In this document: positions 1 through 7,230 of the stretch, in pieces
Layout of the letters: every line of letters begins with the position of its first letter
How positions within the stretch are numbered: position 1 is the stretch's first letter
DNA from: Cacconaster sp045599325
Lineage (GTDB): Bacteria; Bacteroidota; Bacteroidia; Bacteroidales; UBA932
Reading direction: 5' to 3'
DNA length: 31,544 bases
Assembly: GCA_045599325.1 (NCBI GenBank)
Contig: JAZRVT010000038.1
Span: forward strand, 1-31,544
The notes under the pieces: generated by a model
What the model saw: only the letters and a program-made list of their open reading frames with translations
The model's database searches: none
What the model was told of the DNA's origin: nothing
Position numbers and translations under genes: made by a program

Positions 1-51
1 AAGACGAGAGTTGCATATAGGCGAGATTGCATCAAGCTCCGCAGCCGTCAT
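1..51 (-). CDS. Possible partial reading frame leaving the left edge
   Basis: An open minus-strand frame starts at an ATG at 51 and runs off the window, giving MTAAELDAISPICNSRL. In the same frame it could begin at a GTG at 69, with a TAA at 76-78 upstream. No Bacteroidota promoter box lies close upstream. Seventeen codons are too few to recognise a family, so this may be chance. The neighbouring GNAT gene on the same strand ends with a terminator before this point, so any gene here would be a separate unit. Confidence 0.25.
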   Translation of the reverse strand, partial: MTAAELDAISPICNSRL

Positions 52-192
52 TTTTTTGCCGTAAATCACTTTGGTTTAGGGCTTTATTATTTCCAACTTT
101 CCCTCCATTCGGGATTGATATTGCCGAATATTCCCCCAAAATGCTTGTAAATCAGCAATTCTGGGGAGCCTGAGGGCAAAATCGCCCCGCTG
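52..192. other. Intergenic stretch, no gene seen
   Basis: No convincing coding frame or RNA gene is visible. The only structure is a weak inverted repeat, ATTCGG at 107-112 and CCGAAT at 124-129, separated by 11 nt. Confidence 0.4.
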
Positions 193-234
193 CAAAAAAC
201 AGAGTACCTATTTCGTTGAAAATAAATACTCTGT
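193..234 (-). terminator. Intrinsic terminator of the GNAT/zinc-ribbon gene
   Basis: ACAGAGTA (199-206) pairs with TACTCTGT (227-234). Inside it TATTT (209-213) pairs with AAATA (220-224), separated from the outer stem by a 2x2 internal loop. On the minus strand the hairpin is followed at once by a run of T (the plus-strand A run at 194-199). It lies about 60 nt after the stop codon of the gene at 296-1189, in the right orientation. Confidence 0.7.
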
Positions 235-295
235 AAAATTAAGCACAGGGACCTTGCCTTTCCGCAATGCTACCTGCTTTCGCCGGTTTCCATAC

Positions 296-1189
296 TTATT
301 TCCGCCTCCAACGCTTCAGCATCGGGAACAGCATCCGGCAATGCTCTCTCATCTGCCCGTTCGTCATCCCTGCCTGCGCTCCGAACTGCGAACACATTTC
401 GATATATTCTTCCATTGACACCTTGTCGACGAATTCTCCGTCCTGATAGCAGTACTTGCAGTAGTCGAAATTGGCGCTTCCGTCAGCATTGGTGCCGCAT
501 ACGTCATCGGATGTCATAGGCATACCGCAACTCTGGCAGAACTGCGGAAGCTGTCCCTCGAGGAAATGCTTCTCCTTTGCAGTAAAGGAGGCCTCGTAGC
601 TTTCGAAACCTTCCGGGTCATCATCAGCGGCAAAGTAGCCCTTCGGAGGGCAGTACGTCCACTCCCTGCCGCCAAGGTAGCCCGTGACCAGCTCCTGTGC
701 GAGGAAATATGGCACCGGATCATCTTTTGGCTCTGCGTGATAATGGATGCCGAGGCTGCTGGCAAGCACGAACCCGGCTTTCCCGTAGAAATCGATATTG
801 CCTTCGAAACAAAGCACCCCGATTCCCATTTCCCGTGCCTTTCTCAATGAGAACTCAAGCAGAGCAAGGCCAAAACCTTTCCGCTTCCAGTCGGGGTGGA
901 TGCTTATCGGACCCAATGTCCAGGCAGGGAGCACTTCACCTCCGTCTGAGGTCAGCTCTGCGCGGGAATACATCACGTGGCCGATAATCCGGCCGCCTGC
1001 TTCCATCACAAAGTCGAGTTCCGGTATGAAATCCGGATTGCTGCGGTATCTGTTCAGTACGAAATGCTCGAGACATCCCGGACGATATACATTCCAGAAA
1101 GCCTCCCGTGTAAGATTCTCCACTTCCTGCCAGTCGGCAGGTTCTTCCAATCGGATGTTATATTTTCTGATATTTCCCATTTTTCCCAT
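296..1189 (-). CDS. GNAT N-acetyltransferase fused to a C-terminal zinc ribbon
   Basis: This 297-residue protein has two parts. Residues about 8-150 form a GNAT acyl-CoA-dependent acetyltransferase fold, with the acetyl-CoA pyrophosphate loop visible as HPDWKRKGFGLALLEFSL. Residues about 217-270 form a zinc-binding module with CQSCGMPM followed by DYCKYCYQDGEF, the pattern of the 'putative zinc ribbon' family that is often encoded alone. The substrate cannot be told. The module may bind nucleic acid or protein, or stabilise the enzyme (inference). The start could be M1 or M4 (MGNIRKYN). A TATCTTTG promoter at 1263-1270 gives a leader of about 65 nt, and a terminator follows. The gene is divergent from a TetR regulator, which may control it. 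Confidence 0.85.
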   Translation of the reverse strand: MGKMGNIRKYNIRLEEPADWQEVENLTREAFWNVYRPGCLEHFVLNRYRSNPDFIPELDFVMEAGGRIIGHVMYSRAELTSDGGEVLPAWTLGPISIHPDWKRKGFGLALLEFSLRKAREMGIGVLCFEGNIDFYGKAGFVLASSLGIHYHAEPKDDPVPYFLAQELVTGYLGGREWTYCPPKGYFAADDDPEGFESYEASFTAKEKHFLEGQLPQFCQSCGMPMTSDDVCGTNADGSANFDYCKYCYQDGEFVDKVSMEEYIEMCSQFGAQAGMTNGQMREHCRMLFPMLKRWRRK

Positions 1190-1262
1190 TCTTTAATTTC
1201 TTTTACCTCCCAATTCTTCCTCATGCTGTCTTACGGGATAAAATAATTCCCTTTTGGTCTTG

Positions 1263-1270
1263 CAAAGATA
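1263..1270 (-). promoter_or_regulatory. Promoter of the GNAT/zinc-ribbon gene
   Basis: The minus strand reads TATCTTTG, an exact match to the Bacteroidota -7 box TAnnTTTG, about 75 nt before the start at 1189. It lies 11 bp from the divergent TetR promoter, so one bound regulator could affect both. Confidence 0.6.
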
Positions 1271-1281
1271 CGGATAATGTC

Positions 1282-1289
1282 TATATTTG
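1282..1289 (+). promoter_or_regulatory. Promoter of the TetR-family gene
   Basis: TATATTTG matches the Bacteroidota -7 box and lies 30 nt upstream of the ATG at 1320. No clear -33 TTG is seen at the usual distance. Confidence 0.6.
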
Positions 1290-1295
1290 CAACGG

Positions 1296-1316
1296 ATGTT
1301 CTAAAACAAATGTTCT
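1296..1316 (+). promoter_or_regulatory. Direct repeat, possible operator
   Basis: ATGTTCT occurs at 1296-1302 and again at 1310-1316, a spacing of 14 bp. Both lie between the TetR promoter and its start codon, where a repressor could block transcription. TetR operators are usually palindromes, so assignment to this regulator is only inference. Confidence 0.35.
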
Positions 1317-1319
1317 CAA

Positions 1320-1931
1320 ATGCCAAGATCAGCATTCTTCTCAAAGGAAACAATAGCGGCAGCCGGGCTTGAAATAGTCCGCAGGCAGGGGATAAGTGCA
1401 CTTACCGCAAGGTCACTGAGCAAACAGCTCGGGTGCTCGCTCAGTCCCATATTTACAGTGTTCAGGGATATGGACGAAATCCATACCGCCGTCAGACAGG
1501 CAGCAGCCGCTCTGTTCTCCGACTATGTGAAAGACGTTTCCGACTACCAGCCTGCTTTCAAGGAATACGGGATGAGGCTCATCCGCTTCGCGAAGCAGGA
1601 ACAGAATATCTTCCAGCTTTTCTTTGAGCAGGGGAACAGCCTTTTGGAGAATGCTCCCCTTATGGCATTGAAGTGCCTGGATGAGATCAAGGAATGGTAT
1701 CAGTTCACAGATAAGCAGGTCCTGATACTGTACCGGCAGCTCTGGGCCTTCACCTGCGGGGTTGCAGTTCTTGCAACGCAGTCACCCGAGGATTACCCGG
1801 AGGAGATGATAAGCGAAATGATTTCGACCCAGTTCATCAGCACCATTTCATTGCTTAAGTCAGGCAGGCCGGTTGTGAATATTACTCCACATCTCAAGGC
1901 TGAAGGGGAAAAGACGGTCATCGACTTATGA
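1320..1931 (+). CDS. TetR/AcrR-family transcriptional regulator
   Basis: This 203-residue protein has the usual TetR length. Residues about 7-55 form the helix-turn-helix, with KETIAAAGLEIVRRQGI, then LTARSLSKQLGCSLSPIFTVF and the FRDMDEI turn. The rest is a helical ligand-binding and dimerisation domain with no recognisable effector. Such proteins are normally repressors of a neighbouring gene. The candidates here are the divergent GNAT/zinc-ribbon gene and the downstream GNAT remnant, whose ATG overlaps this stop codon (ATGA at 1928-1931). The overlap shows that the two were once translationally coupled, and the regulator may have lost one of its targets when the remnant decayed. Confidence 0.88.
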   Translation: MPRSAFFSKETIAAAGLEIVRRQGISALTARSLSKQLGCSLSPIFTVFRDMDEIHTAVRQAAAALFSDYVKDVSDYQPAFKEYGMRLIRFAKQEQNIFQLFFEQGNSLLENAPLMALKCLDEIKEWYQFTDKQVLILYRQLWAFTCGVAVLATQSPEDYPEEMISEMISTQFISTISLLKSGRPVVNITPHLKAEGEKTVIDL

Positions 1932-2169
1932 TGATTGAAACCGAGAGACTGGTCATTACTGAATATACAATGGATATGGCGGCGCTGGTCCAGGCAAATT
2001 CAGTCGATGAAGATAATAGACGGTTTGTCCCGGACGAAGTGTGGGAGACGGTAGAAGTGGATTTGAGATCATTTTCCGTGGAACCGGCAAGTATCAGGAT
2101 GAGGACCTCTTGACTCGTACCTTAGGTCATATATTATCTTTGTATCCGTTAACATCAAAAGCGCTTTAA
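1928..2169 (+). pseudogene. GNAT acetyltransferase remnant with internal deletion
   Basis: The first 43 or so codons (MMIETERLVITEY... then RRFVPDEVWETV) are a typical RimJ/RimL-like GNAT N-terminus. The frame then changes abruptly and stops at 2113. In another frame, from 2062 to the TAA at 2167-2169, the sequence reads FEIIFRGTGKYQDEDLL, which is the usual C-terminal strand of the same family (CGFE...F.G.G.YQ). The central acetyl-CoA-binding part, about 100 codons, is therefore gone and the two ends are joined out of frame. The remnant is coupled to the TetR stop codon, and its tail now carries the promoter of the MerR gene. The 61-codon product that could still be made would have no enzyme activity. 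Confidence 0.75.
2110..2142 (+). promoter_or_regulatory. Promoter of the MerR-family gene
   Basis: TTG at 2110-2112 and TATCTTTG at 2135-2142 are separated by 22 bp, close to the Bacteroidota -33/-7 layout. The box lies inside the out-of-frame tail of the GNAT remnant, 26 nt before the ATG at 2169. Confidence 0.6.
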
Positions 2170-2894
2170 TGATGTCACAGACAAAGTATAAAATCGGCGA
2201 GTTCTCCAGACTTGGAAGAGTTACGGTCAGGACATTGCGTCACTATGAGAAAATCGGGCTGCTGAAGCCCGGCATTGTGGACCAGTGGACGGGCTACCGC
2301 TACTACAGTCCGGACCAGCTGCAGAAACTTCTCTCAATCGTACAGCTCAAGCAGCTCGGGTTCTCCCTTGCGGAGATAACGGAGCTATATGAGAATGATA
2401 CGCACTATCCCGATATCAGGGCCCTTGAGTCCAAGATCAGGACCTGTGAAGAAGAGCTGCAGACGCTTAAGACCCGTCATGCCCAGCTCAAGAGCCTGGT
2501 GGCCGCCCAAAAGAAAAGAATAAATATGGCACCTGAAATGGCACGGCTCGGCTGCGAATGCCCCGAGCCGGGTTATTGCTTCACCGTAGAGACTGCAAAG
2601 GAATACAAAGCCGAAAACTTCGAGATAGAGTATTGCGAAAAGGTTACATCCGCAAAGAAAGACTCCGATATCGTTAAATTCAAGACCCTGCCGGAGTACC
2701 CGGCCGCCATCTGTATGAAAGTTTACGGTCCATACACCAAACTGCGCGAGAGCTACATCGAACTCTTTGCAGAGATTGCTGAAATGGGATACGGAATCGC
2801 TGATGCGCCACGCGCCTGTTATGTGGACGGCATCTGGAATCAGGAAGACCCGGAGAAATGGCTGACCATCATCCAGGTCCCTGTGCGAAAATAA
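2169..2894 (+). CDS. MerR-family regulator with GyrI-like effector domain
   Basis: This 241-residue protein has the BmrR-type architecture. Residues 5-75 form the winged helix-turn-helix, with YKIGEFSRLGRVTVRTLRHY and the GYRYY wing. A coiled-coil dimerisation helix follows at about 75-118. Residues about 150-240 resemble the GyrI-like small-molecule-binding domain (PEYPAAICMKVYGPY, then a C-terminal WLTIIQVPV strand). Proteins of this layout bind hydrophobic or cationic drugs and activate efflux or detoxification genes by twisting the spacer of the target promoter. No target gene is adjacent. The convergent neighbour ends 47 bp away. The ATG overlaps the TAA that ends the GNAT remnant, and M2 is an equally possible start. 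Confidence 0.88.
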   Translation: MMSQTKYKIGEFSRLGRVTVRTLRHYEKIGLLKPGIVDQWTGYRYYSPDQLQKLLSIVQLKQLGFSLAEITELYENDTHYPDIRALESKIRTCEEELQTLKTRHAQLKSLVAAQKKRINMAPEMARLGCECPEPGYCFTVETAKEYKAENFEIEYCEKVTSAKKDSDIVKFKTLPEYPAAICMKVYGPYTKLRESYIELFAEIAEMGYGIADAPRACYVDGIWNQEDPEKWLTIIQVPVRK

Positions 2895-2941
2895 GAGTAA
2901 GCAGGTTATTGCTCCACTCTGGCCGGCTGGCGAGATTGATA

Positions 2942-3538
2942 TCACACTGCTGCTGCCAGCAGGAGCAGGTCCATCACACTTTGAGCGGCGGCGTATCTTG
3001 TCTGAAAAGCGCAGCTGCTTTCCTCCAGGGTCTCATTGAGGAAATGGAGGTCGTAGGAGGTGAAGGCATTGTTGCGGAGCAGGATGTGGATCCGGATTGA
3101 TGTACAGACCCTGGAGTTCTCCGTTCCCCCGGACAGCGCTCCTATGATGGCGCCGGTCCTGCCGGCAATGGCGCGTCCGACAAGGGCCCTTCCGGCTGAA
3201 AGCTTTATGTTCTGGCTGTTCCAGCCGTCGGTCAGCAGGTCGACCGATATGATGTCGCTCCAGCTGAAACTGAATATGCAGGAGTTCCCGGTGCTGCAGG
3301 CCGCGAGCCGGTTGTTTTCGTCCAGCGCTACGCCGACAAATGGCAGTGCTCCGCTGGTGGCCCATCTGGTTGTGTGGAAGCCCTCAGGAAATCCTTTCTC
3401 TTGCAGGAATGACTCCTCAAGCGCGCTGTAACTTGATTTTCCGCCCTTTGCTCTTTCCCTTGTGCCAGCGATGGCGGCGGAGATGATAAATCCCAGGAAG
3501 CAGATTGAGAAGATGATGAGGATGATGACGAGAATCAT
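2942..3538 (-). CDS. Membrane-anchored protein with glycine-zipper / PH-like region, function unknown
   Basis: The frame is open from 3628, but the ATG at 3538 is the likely start. It begins directly with a transmembrane helix (MILVIILIIFSICFLGFII) and lies 33 nt after a TATCTTTG box that would fall inside a longer protein. The remaining 170 or so residues are soluble. They include FSWSDIISVDLL, a GRALVGRAIAGRTGAIIGAL stretch and a following strand-rich part (CTSIRIHILLRN). This pattern occurs in bacterial small PH-like/GRAM-like domain proteins of unknown role. The protein is probably anchored in the inner membrane. It is divergent from the metallophosphoesterase gene. No specific function is supported. 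Confidence 0.6.
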   Translation of the reverse strand: MILVIILIIFSICFLGFIISAAIAGTRERAKGGKSSYSALEESFLQEKGFPEGFHTTRWATSGALPFVGVALDENNRLAACSTGNSCIFSFSWSDIISVDLLTDGWNSQNIKLSAGRALVGRAIAGRTGAIIGALSGGTENSRVCTSIRIHILLRNNAFTSYDLHFLNETLEESSCAFQTRYAAAQSVMDLLLLAAAV

Positions 3539-3570
3539 TGGCTGATAAGGCAGGCGGCTGTTTGACTTCA

Positions 3571-3578
3571 CAAAGATA
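3571..3578 (-). promoter_or_regulatory. Promoter of the membrane-protein gene
   Basis: The minus strand reads TATCTTTG, a match to TAnnTTTG, ending 32 nt upstream of the ATG at 3538. It supports the shorter start of that gene. Confidence 0.6.
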
Positions 3579-3597
3579 ACAATTGTTGATTTTATTG

Positions 3598-3605
3598 TAA
3601 ATTTG
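3598..3605 (+). promoter_or_regulatory. Promoter of the phosphoesterase-hydrolase operon
   Basis: TAAATTTG matches the Bacteroidota -7 box and ends 32 nt before the ATG at 3638. No TTG stands at the ideal -33 distance. Confidence 0.55.
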
Positions 3606-3637
3606 CAGGGTATCGAAAGTATAGACAATATTCATAT

Positions 3638-4501
3638 ATGAGAAAAATCCTGCTGCTTTCAGCAATCTTCATAACTGCGGTGCTGTCAGTCTCCTGCGGC
3701 AGCGCTAGAGTGGCGTCAGACCGCACTTCCGCCTCGCAGGCCGGCAATGATACCGGTATCCTGACATTCATCCAGATCACGGACACCCAGATAGGGTTTC
3801 AGGACACCAGCGCCCATTTCAGAGTGTCCGACTCCCTTATGATGTGTGCGGTGAGGGCCATCAACCAGATTCATCCGGCCTGTGTCATCCACACAGGCGA
3901 CCTGGTGCACGACTTCGGAAATGAAGAGCAGAAAACCATCTACAAGCGGCTGATGGGTCTGATAGACCCTTCCATTCCGGTATTTGTCGTCCCGGGCAAC
4001 CACGACATCCGCGGCTGGACAGCCGAAAAGCGCGACAGATATGTCGAATTCGCCGGCTATGACCGTTTCTCTGAGAGGATAGGGGACTGCGCCTTCATAG
4101 GATTCGACAGCAACCGCATCAGGGACAATGCGGCCGAGGCTGAGGAGGAGCAGTTCGTATGGCTGGAGGAAGAGCTGAAGAAGGCCCGGGGAAGCAGGCA
4201 TATATTCCTGTTCTGCCACTGTCCTGTCGCAATGTTCGCCATTAACGAACCGGACGGTCACAACAATTTCCCGATGGAGAAAAGGTCCCGCTATATCGAG
4301 CTGTTCAGAAAATATGGTGTTGAGGGCATTTTCTCCGGCCACTCGCATCTGGGAGGATATTTCCAGAGCGGCGGCATCCGTCACGTCAATTCAATGCCTG
4401 TCGCCAAAGCCTTCCTCACCGGCTTTTCCGGAATCAACGTCGTAACCGTAACCGCCAAGGGATTCACCTTCAGGTGTATCCCCGGGATTCGGGGCGAATA
4501 A
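3638..4501 (+). CDS. Calcineurin-like metallophosphoesterase lipoprotein
   Basis: This 287-residue protein starts with a lipoprotein signal (MRKILLLSAIFITAVLSVSC), so the mature protein is lipid-anchored outside the inner membrane. The two-metal phosphoesterase motifs occur in order: TDTQIG (Asp-x-Gln rather than the usual Asp-x-His, as in CPPED1-like enzymes), HTGDLVHDFG, VPGNHDIRGW, FCHCPVAM and FSGHSHLGG. The enzyme should hydrolyse a phosphomonoester or phosphodiester in the periplasm or at the surface. The substrate is unknown. The secreted alpha/beta hydrolase follows 21 nt later and is probably in the same transcript. Confidence 0.88.
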   Translation: MRKILLLSAIFITAVLSVSCGSARVASDRTSASQAGNDTGILTFIQITDTQIGFQDTSAHFRVSDSLMMCAVRAINQIHPACVIHTGDLVHDFGNEEQKTIYKRLMGLIDPSIPVFVVPGNHDIRGWTAEKRDRYVEFAGYDRFSERIGDCAFIGFDSNRIRDNAAEAEEEQFVWLEEELKKARGSRHIFLFCHCPVAMFAINEPDGHNNFPMEKRSRYIELFRKYGVEGIFSGHSHLGGYFQSGGIRHVNSMPVAKAFLTGFSGINVVTVTAKGFTFRCIPGIRGE

Positions 4502-4522
4502 TATATTGTAATACCTGTCACA

Positions 4523-5782
4523 ATGAAACGGATTGTCATCTCCTTCATTTTTCTGCTCTCCTTCGTATTCTCATCGTCCGCTCAGACACTGGATCCGATT
4601 TCCGGGGACTGGACCGGAAAGTTGGACCTCGGTGCCGCCGGCTCACTCACGATCGTGCTTCATTTAACTCAAGGGGAGGATGGGACGCTGGTCTGCAGGA
4701 TGGACAGTCCGGACCAGGCATCTGAAGGTATTCCTGCCGAGATAGTCAAAAACGACGGATTTGTTCTTGAAATAGCAGTGAAAGAGATTGCTATGACTTA
4801 TAAAGGCACTCTCTTCAACAATATGCTGGCAGGTACGTTCAGCCAGTTCGGCCAGTCGTTCCCGCTCAGCTTCAAACGCGGCCTCGAGAAGTTGAACAGG
4901 CCTCAGACCCCTTCGGGTCCAGTGCCTTACAATAAGGAAGAAGTGACTTTTACAAATGCGGCGGCAGGTGCGGTGCTGGCCGGCACTCTGGTGACCCCGC
5001 AAGCCTCAGGCACTGCGGTCCCTGTGGTGATAATGGTAAGCGGCAGCGGGCTTGAGGACCGCAATGAAGAGATATTCGGACACAAGCCTTTCCTTGTGCT
5101 TGCCGATTTCCTTGCCCGCAACGGCGTGGCGGCCCTGCGTTATGACGACCGCTGCTTCGGAGAGTCGAAGGGCGGGGACGTGACCGGTGCCATAACCCCC
5201 GATTTCCGGGATGATGCTCTCGCCGGCATTGCATTCCTGCGTGAACGCGGCTTCAGGAATATCGGTGTGCTGGGCCACAGCGAGGGTGCCAGCATTGCCT
5301 TTATGCTCGGCGCTTCAGGGGATGCTGACTTCGTCATCAGCCTCGCCGGTCTCGGCGTAAAGGGTGACATCGCCCTTACAGCGCAGGCCAACCGCGTTTT
5401 CGAACTCCAGGGCGCTGACCGCCGATATGAAGTTTCCGACTACCGTATGGTCGCCGCGCAGCAGCACAGCCCGTGGCTCTCCTGGTTCATAGACTACGAC
5501 CCTTCAGCAGACATCGCTGCCTGCAGATGCCCTGTCTTCGCAGTCAACGGTGACAGGGACTGTCAGGTAATCTCCTCTCTCAACCTGCCGGGCATAGAGT
5601 CTTCGCTGCCGGAGAACCCTCTCAATTATGTGAAGGAGTATCCTTCTCTCAACCATCTTTTCCAGCATTGCACGACCGGCGATGTGAGCGAGTACCGCCG
5701 CATTGAGGAGACGTTCTCCCCTGAGGTGATGCAGGACCTCGCTGACTGGATCGCCCGAGTCTGCTCGGGCACAGGCCGCTAG
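4523..5782 (+). CDS. Secreted alpha/beta hydrolase (S33-like)
   Basis: This 419-residue protein has a Sec signal peptide (residues 1-20, cut near SSSAQ). An N-terminal beta-rich domain of about 100 residues (ISGDWTGKLDLGAAG...) is often found before hydrolases in Bacteroidota. The alpha/beta-hydrolase domain spans about 140-415. The nucleophile elbow is GHSEGAS with Ser253, the acid is probably the Asp in NGDRDC, and the base is the His in SLNHLF. The oxyanion region is SGSGLEDRNE. Family members are esterases or peptidases, and the substrate is not evident. Its TAG shares the CTAG at 5779-5782 with the stop codon of the convergent LysR gene, so the two genes meet with no spacer. Confidence 0.85.
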   Translation: MKRIVISFIFLLSFVFSSSAQTLDPISGDWTGKLDLGAAGSLTIVLHLTQGEDGTLVCRMDSPDQASEGIPAEIVKNDGFVLEIAVKEIAMTYKGTLFNNMLAGTFSQFGQSFPLSFKRGLEKLNRPQTPSGPVPYNKEEVTFTNAAAGAVLAGTLVTPQASGTAVPVVIMVSGSGLEDRNEEIFGHKPFLVLADFLARNGVAALRYDDRCFGESKGGDVTGAITPDFRDDALAGIAFLRERGFRNIGVLGHSEGASIAFMLGASGDADFVISLAGLGVKGDIALTAQANRVFELQGADRRYEVSDYRMVAAQQHSPWLSWFIDYDPSADIAACRCPVFAVNGDRDCQVISSLNLPGIESSLPENPLNYVKEYPSLNHLFQHCTTGDVSEYRRIEETFSPEVMQDLADWIARVCSGTGR

Positions 5783-6666
5783 CATTCGCTCAGATACTGG
5801 GATTCCCGCAGCATCTCCACAAATCTGACGGCTGACTTCTTGCGGTAGCCGCCGCGGAGCCAGTGGACGCAGCCTGTCATCTTGCGCGGGACGTCAGTCA
5901 GCGGTATCGCGACCAGAGACGGGTCGTAACTCGTCGCGAAAGAGGATACAATGCTGATGAGTTCTGTGTCGTGAAGCAGGCTGAGGATGATGTCAGGGTC
6001 GTTGAGTTCCATCACAATGTTGAGGTCGCTGGTATCGAGGTCCACAAAGCGCTCGAAGGCCCTTCTGGCCTGCATTCCGCTGCCCGGGATGACCAGTTTC
6101 TGCCGCTTCAGGTCCTGCATTGTGAGGCTCTTGCTTCCAGCCAGCGGATGGGAGTTGTGCATCACGGCGCTGAGGGTGGAAGTGAACAGCACCTCCGAAT
6201 CAAGGCAGTCGTAGGCCGCGGCAGGCTTGAAGGCGAGCATAAAGTCGATGTCTCCAGCCTCGAGCATATCAATAAGCTCGAGTGCAGGCTTATAGCATAT
6301 CTTCATCTTGACGCCTGGGTACTTTTTGATGAATCTTCTCACTGTCCCGGCCATCAGCCTCTTGAAAGAGGAGGTGAGACCTATGTTCAGCGTGCCTGAG
6401 AGCACCTTCTTCAGGTCCTGGACCTTGAGCAGGCATTCTGAAGAGGCGTCAATCGCCCTCTGGGCGATGGGAAGCATCTCGGCGCCGGCTTCTGTCAGGA
6501 CCACGCTGTGGGAGGTGCGGTAGAAGAGGGGAGTATCAATCTCCTCCTCAAGTTTCCGGATCTGTTGCGAAAGTGTTCCCTGGGTGATGAAAAGTTTTTT
6601 CGCCGCGTCAGAAAAATTCAGAGTCTTCGCTACTGTCACGAAATAGTTCAATTGTCTGAGTTCCAT
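5779..6666 (-). CDS. LysR-family transcriptional regulator
   Basis: This 295-residue regulator starts at MELRQLNYFV. A frame start ten codons earlier (6696) is rejected because it would overlap the TATATTTG promoter box at 6694-6701. Residues 1-60 form the LysR winged helix-turn-helix (NFSDAAKKLFITQGTLSQQI, then KLEEEIDTPLFYR). Residues about 88-295 form the periplasmic-binding-like effector domain (GTLNIGLTSSF). The sequence resembles the CbbR/CynR part of the family. The paired redox cysteines of OxyR are not recognisable. It is divergent from desulfoferrodoxin-ferritin, so it probably autoregulates and may activate the oxidative-defence operon (inference from position and from the operator-like repeats between them). 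Confidence 0.9.
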   Translation of the reverse strand: MELRQLNYFVTVAKTLNFSDAAKKLFITQGTLSQQIRKLEEEIDTPLFYRTSHSVVLTEAGAEMLPIAQRAIDASSECLLKVQDLKKVLSGTLNIGLTSSFKRLMAGTVRRFIKKYPGVKMKICYKPALELIDMLEAGDIDFMLAFKPAAAYDCLDSEVLFTSTLSAVMHNSHPLAGSKSLTMQDLKRQKLVIPGSGMQARRAFERFVDLDTSDLNIVMELNDPDIILSLLHDTELISIVSSFATSYDPSLVAIPLTDVPRKMTGCVHWLRGGYRKKSAVRFVEMLRESQYLSEC

Positions 6667-6693
6667 AGGTATGCAGGTTTTTGGCGGTATATA

Positions 6694-6701
6694 CAAATAT
6701 A
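6694..6701 (-). promoter_or_regulatory. Promoter of the LysR gene
   Basis: The minus strand reads TATATTTG, an exact TAnnTTTG match, ending 27 nt before the ATG at 6666. It decides the start of the LysR gene. Confidence 0.6.
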
Positions 6702-6706
6702 ATGAT

Positions 6707-6755
6707 TATTGATGAGAACTATTGCAACTATTGAAAAATACTATTGATTTCAATA
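6707..6755. promoter_or_regulatory. Operator-like repeat cluster between LysR and desulfoferrodoxin genes
   Basis: TATTG begins at 6707, 6720, 6729 and 6742, giving spacings of 13, 9 and 13 bp. Three of these are ACTATTG. The last is part of a perfect palindrome, TATTGA-TT-TCAATA (6742-6755). LysR regulators bind several sites with a T-N11-A core upstream of an activated divergent promoter, and this layout fits. That it binds the neighbouring regulator is inference. Confidence 0.55.
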
Positions 6756-6776
6756 ACGGGAACCGTTCCGCCGCCC

Positions 6777-6784
6777 CATCTTTG
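6777..6784 (+). promoter_or_regulatory. Probable desulfoferrodoxin promoter
   Basis: CATCTTTG differs from TAnnTTTG by its first base, and no -33 TTG is found at the usual distance. This suggests an activator-dependent promoter. A short inverted repeat GGAAC-C-GTTCC sits just upstream. Confidence 0.5.
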
Positions 6785-6792
6785 TAATGTCA

Positions 6793-6806
6793 GAGCAATG
6801 TTGCTC
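6793..6806. promoter_or_regulatory. Palindrome in the desulfoferrodoxin leader
   Basis: GAGCAA-TG-TTGCTC is a perfect palindrome with 6-bp arms, about 9-22 nt after the promoter box, at or just after the expected transcription start. It could be an operator or a 5' stabilising hairpin. Confidence 0.45.
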
Positions 6807-6829
6807 CGGCATTAAAATAAATTAAAACT

Positions 6830-7219
6830 ATGGCAACAAAATTTTATTTCTGCAAACACTGTGGGAACGTTGTCGTGAAAATGGTCGACAGCGGAGTCAC
6901 ACCCGTTTGCTGCGGTGAGGAAATGATTGAACTCACCCCGAACACCATTGAAGGTTCAGGTGAAAAGCACCTGCCTGCAGTTGAAAGAATCGACGACTGC
7001 ACGCTGCGCGTGAAGGTCGGATCTGCACCTCATCCTATGATGCCTCAGCATCACATCGTCTTCATCTGTCTTGAGACAAAGAACGGACTCCAGGTCCGTC
7101 AGCTCGACCCTGAAAAGCCTGCGGAGGCTGAATTCTGCGGCTGCAAGGATCCTGTCACCGCTGTCTATGAATACTGCAACATCCACGGCCTCTGGAAGAC
7201 CACCTGCTCAACAAAATAA
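6830..7219 (+). CDS. dfx: Desulfoferrodoxin (superoxide reductase, 2Fe-type)
   Basis: This 129-residue protein has full family length. The N-terminal desulforedoxin domain holds centre I, with Cys8, Cys11, Cys27 and Cys28 (FCKHCGN and VCCGEE). The catalytic centre II has His47, His68, His74, Cys116 and His119, with the conserved Glu45-Lys46 before His47. It reduces superoxide to hydrogen peroxide in the cytoplasm without making oxygen, using electrons usually supplied by rubredoxin, and is typical of anaerobes. The ferritin gene follows 11 nt after the stop, so the operon couples superoxide removal to storage of iron. Its start is preceded by ATTAAAACTATG, the same 12-mer that starts the HU gene. 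Confidence 0.96.
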   Translation: MATKFYFCKHCGNVVVKMVDSGVTPVCCGEEMIELTPNTIEGSGEKHLPAVERIDDCTLRVKVGSAPHPMMPQHHIVFICLETKNGLQVRQLDPEKPAEAEFCGCKDPVTAVYEYCNIHGLWKTTCSTK

Positions 7220-7230
7220 CACTTGAAGCC

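Noticed and set aside
5779..6666. Calling the LysR regulator OxyR
   Set aside because: The gene pair would fit, but the paired redox cysteines in their OxyR context are not recognisable and the sequence is closer to CbbR/CynR-type members.
6787..6825. Upstream 12-residue leader peptide MSEQCCSGIKIN before desulfoferrodoxin
   Set aside because: Its ATG lies only 2 nt after the promoter box, probably before the transcription start. Its stop is part of the common A-rich initiation region, so it is likely chance.
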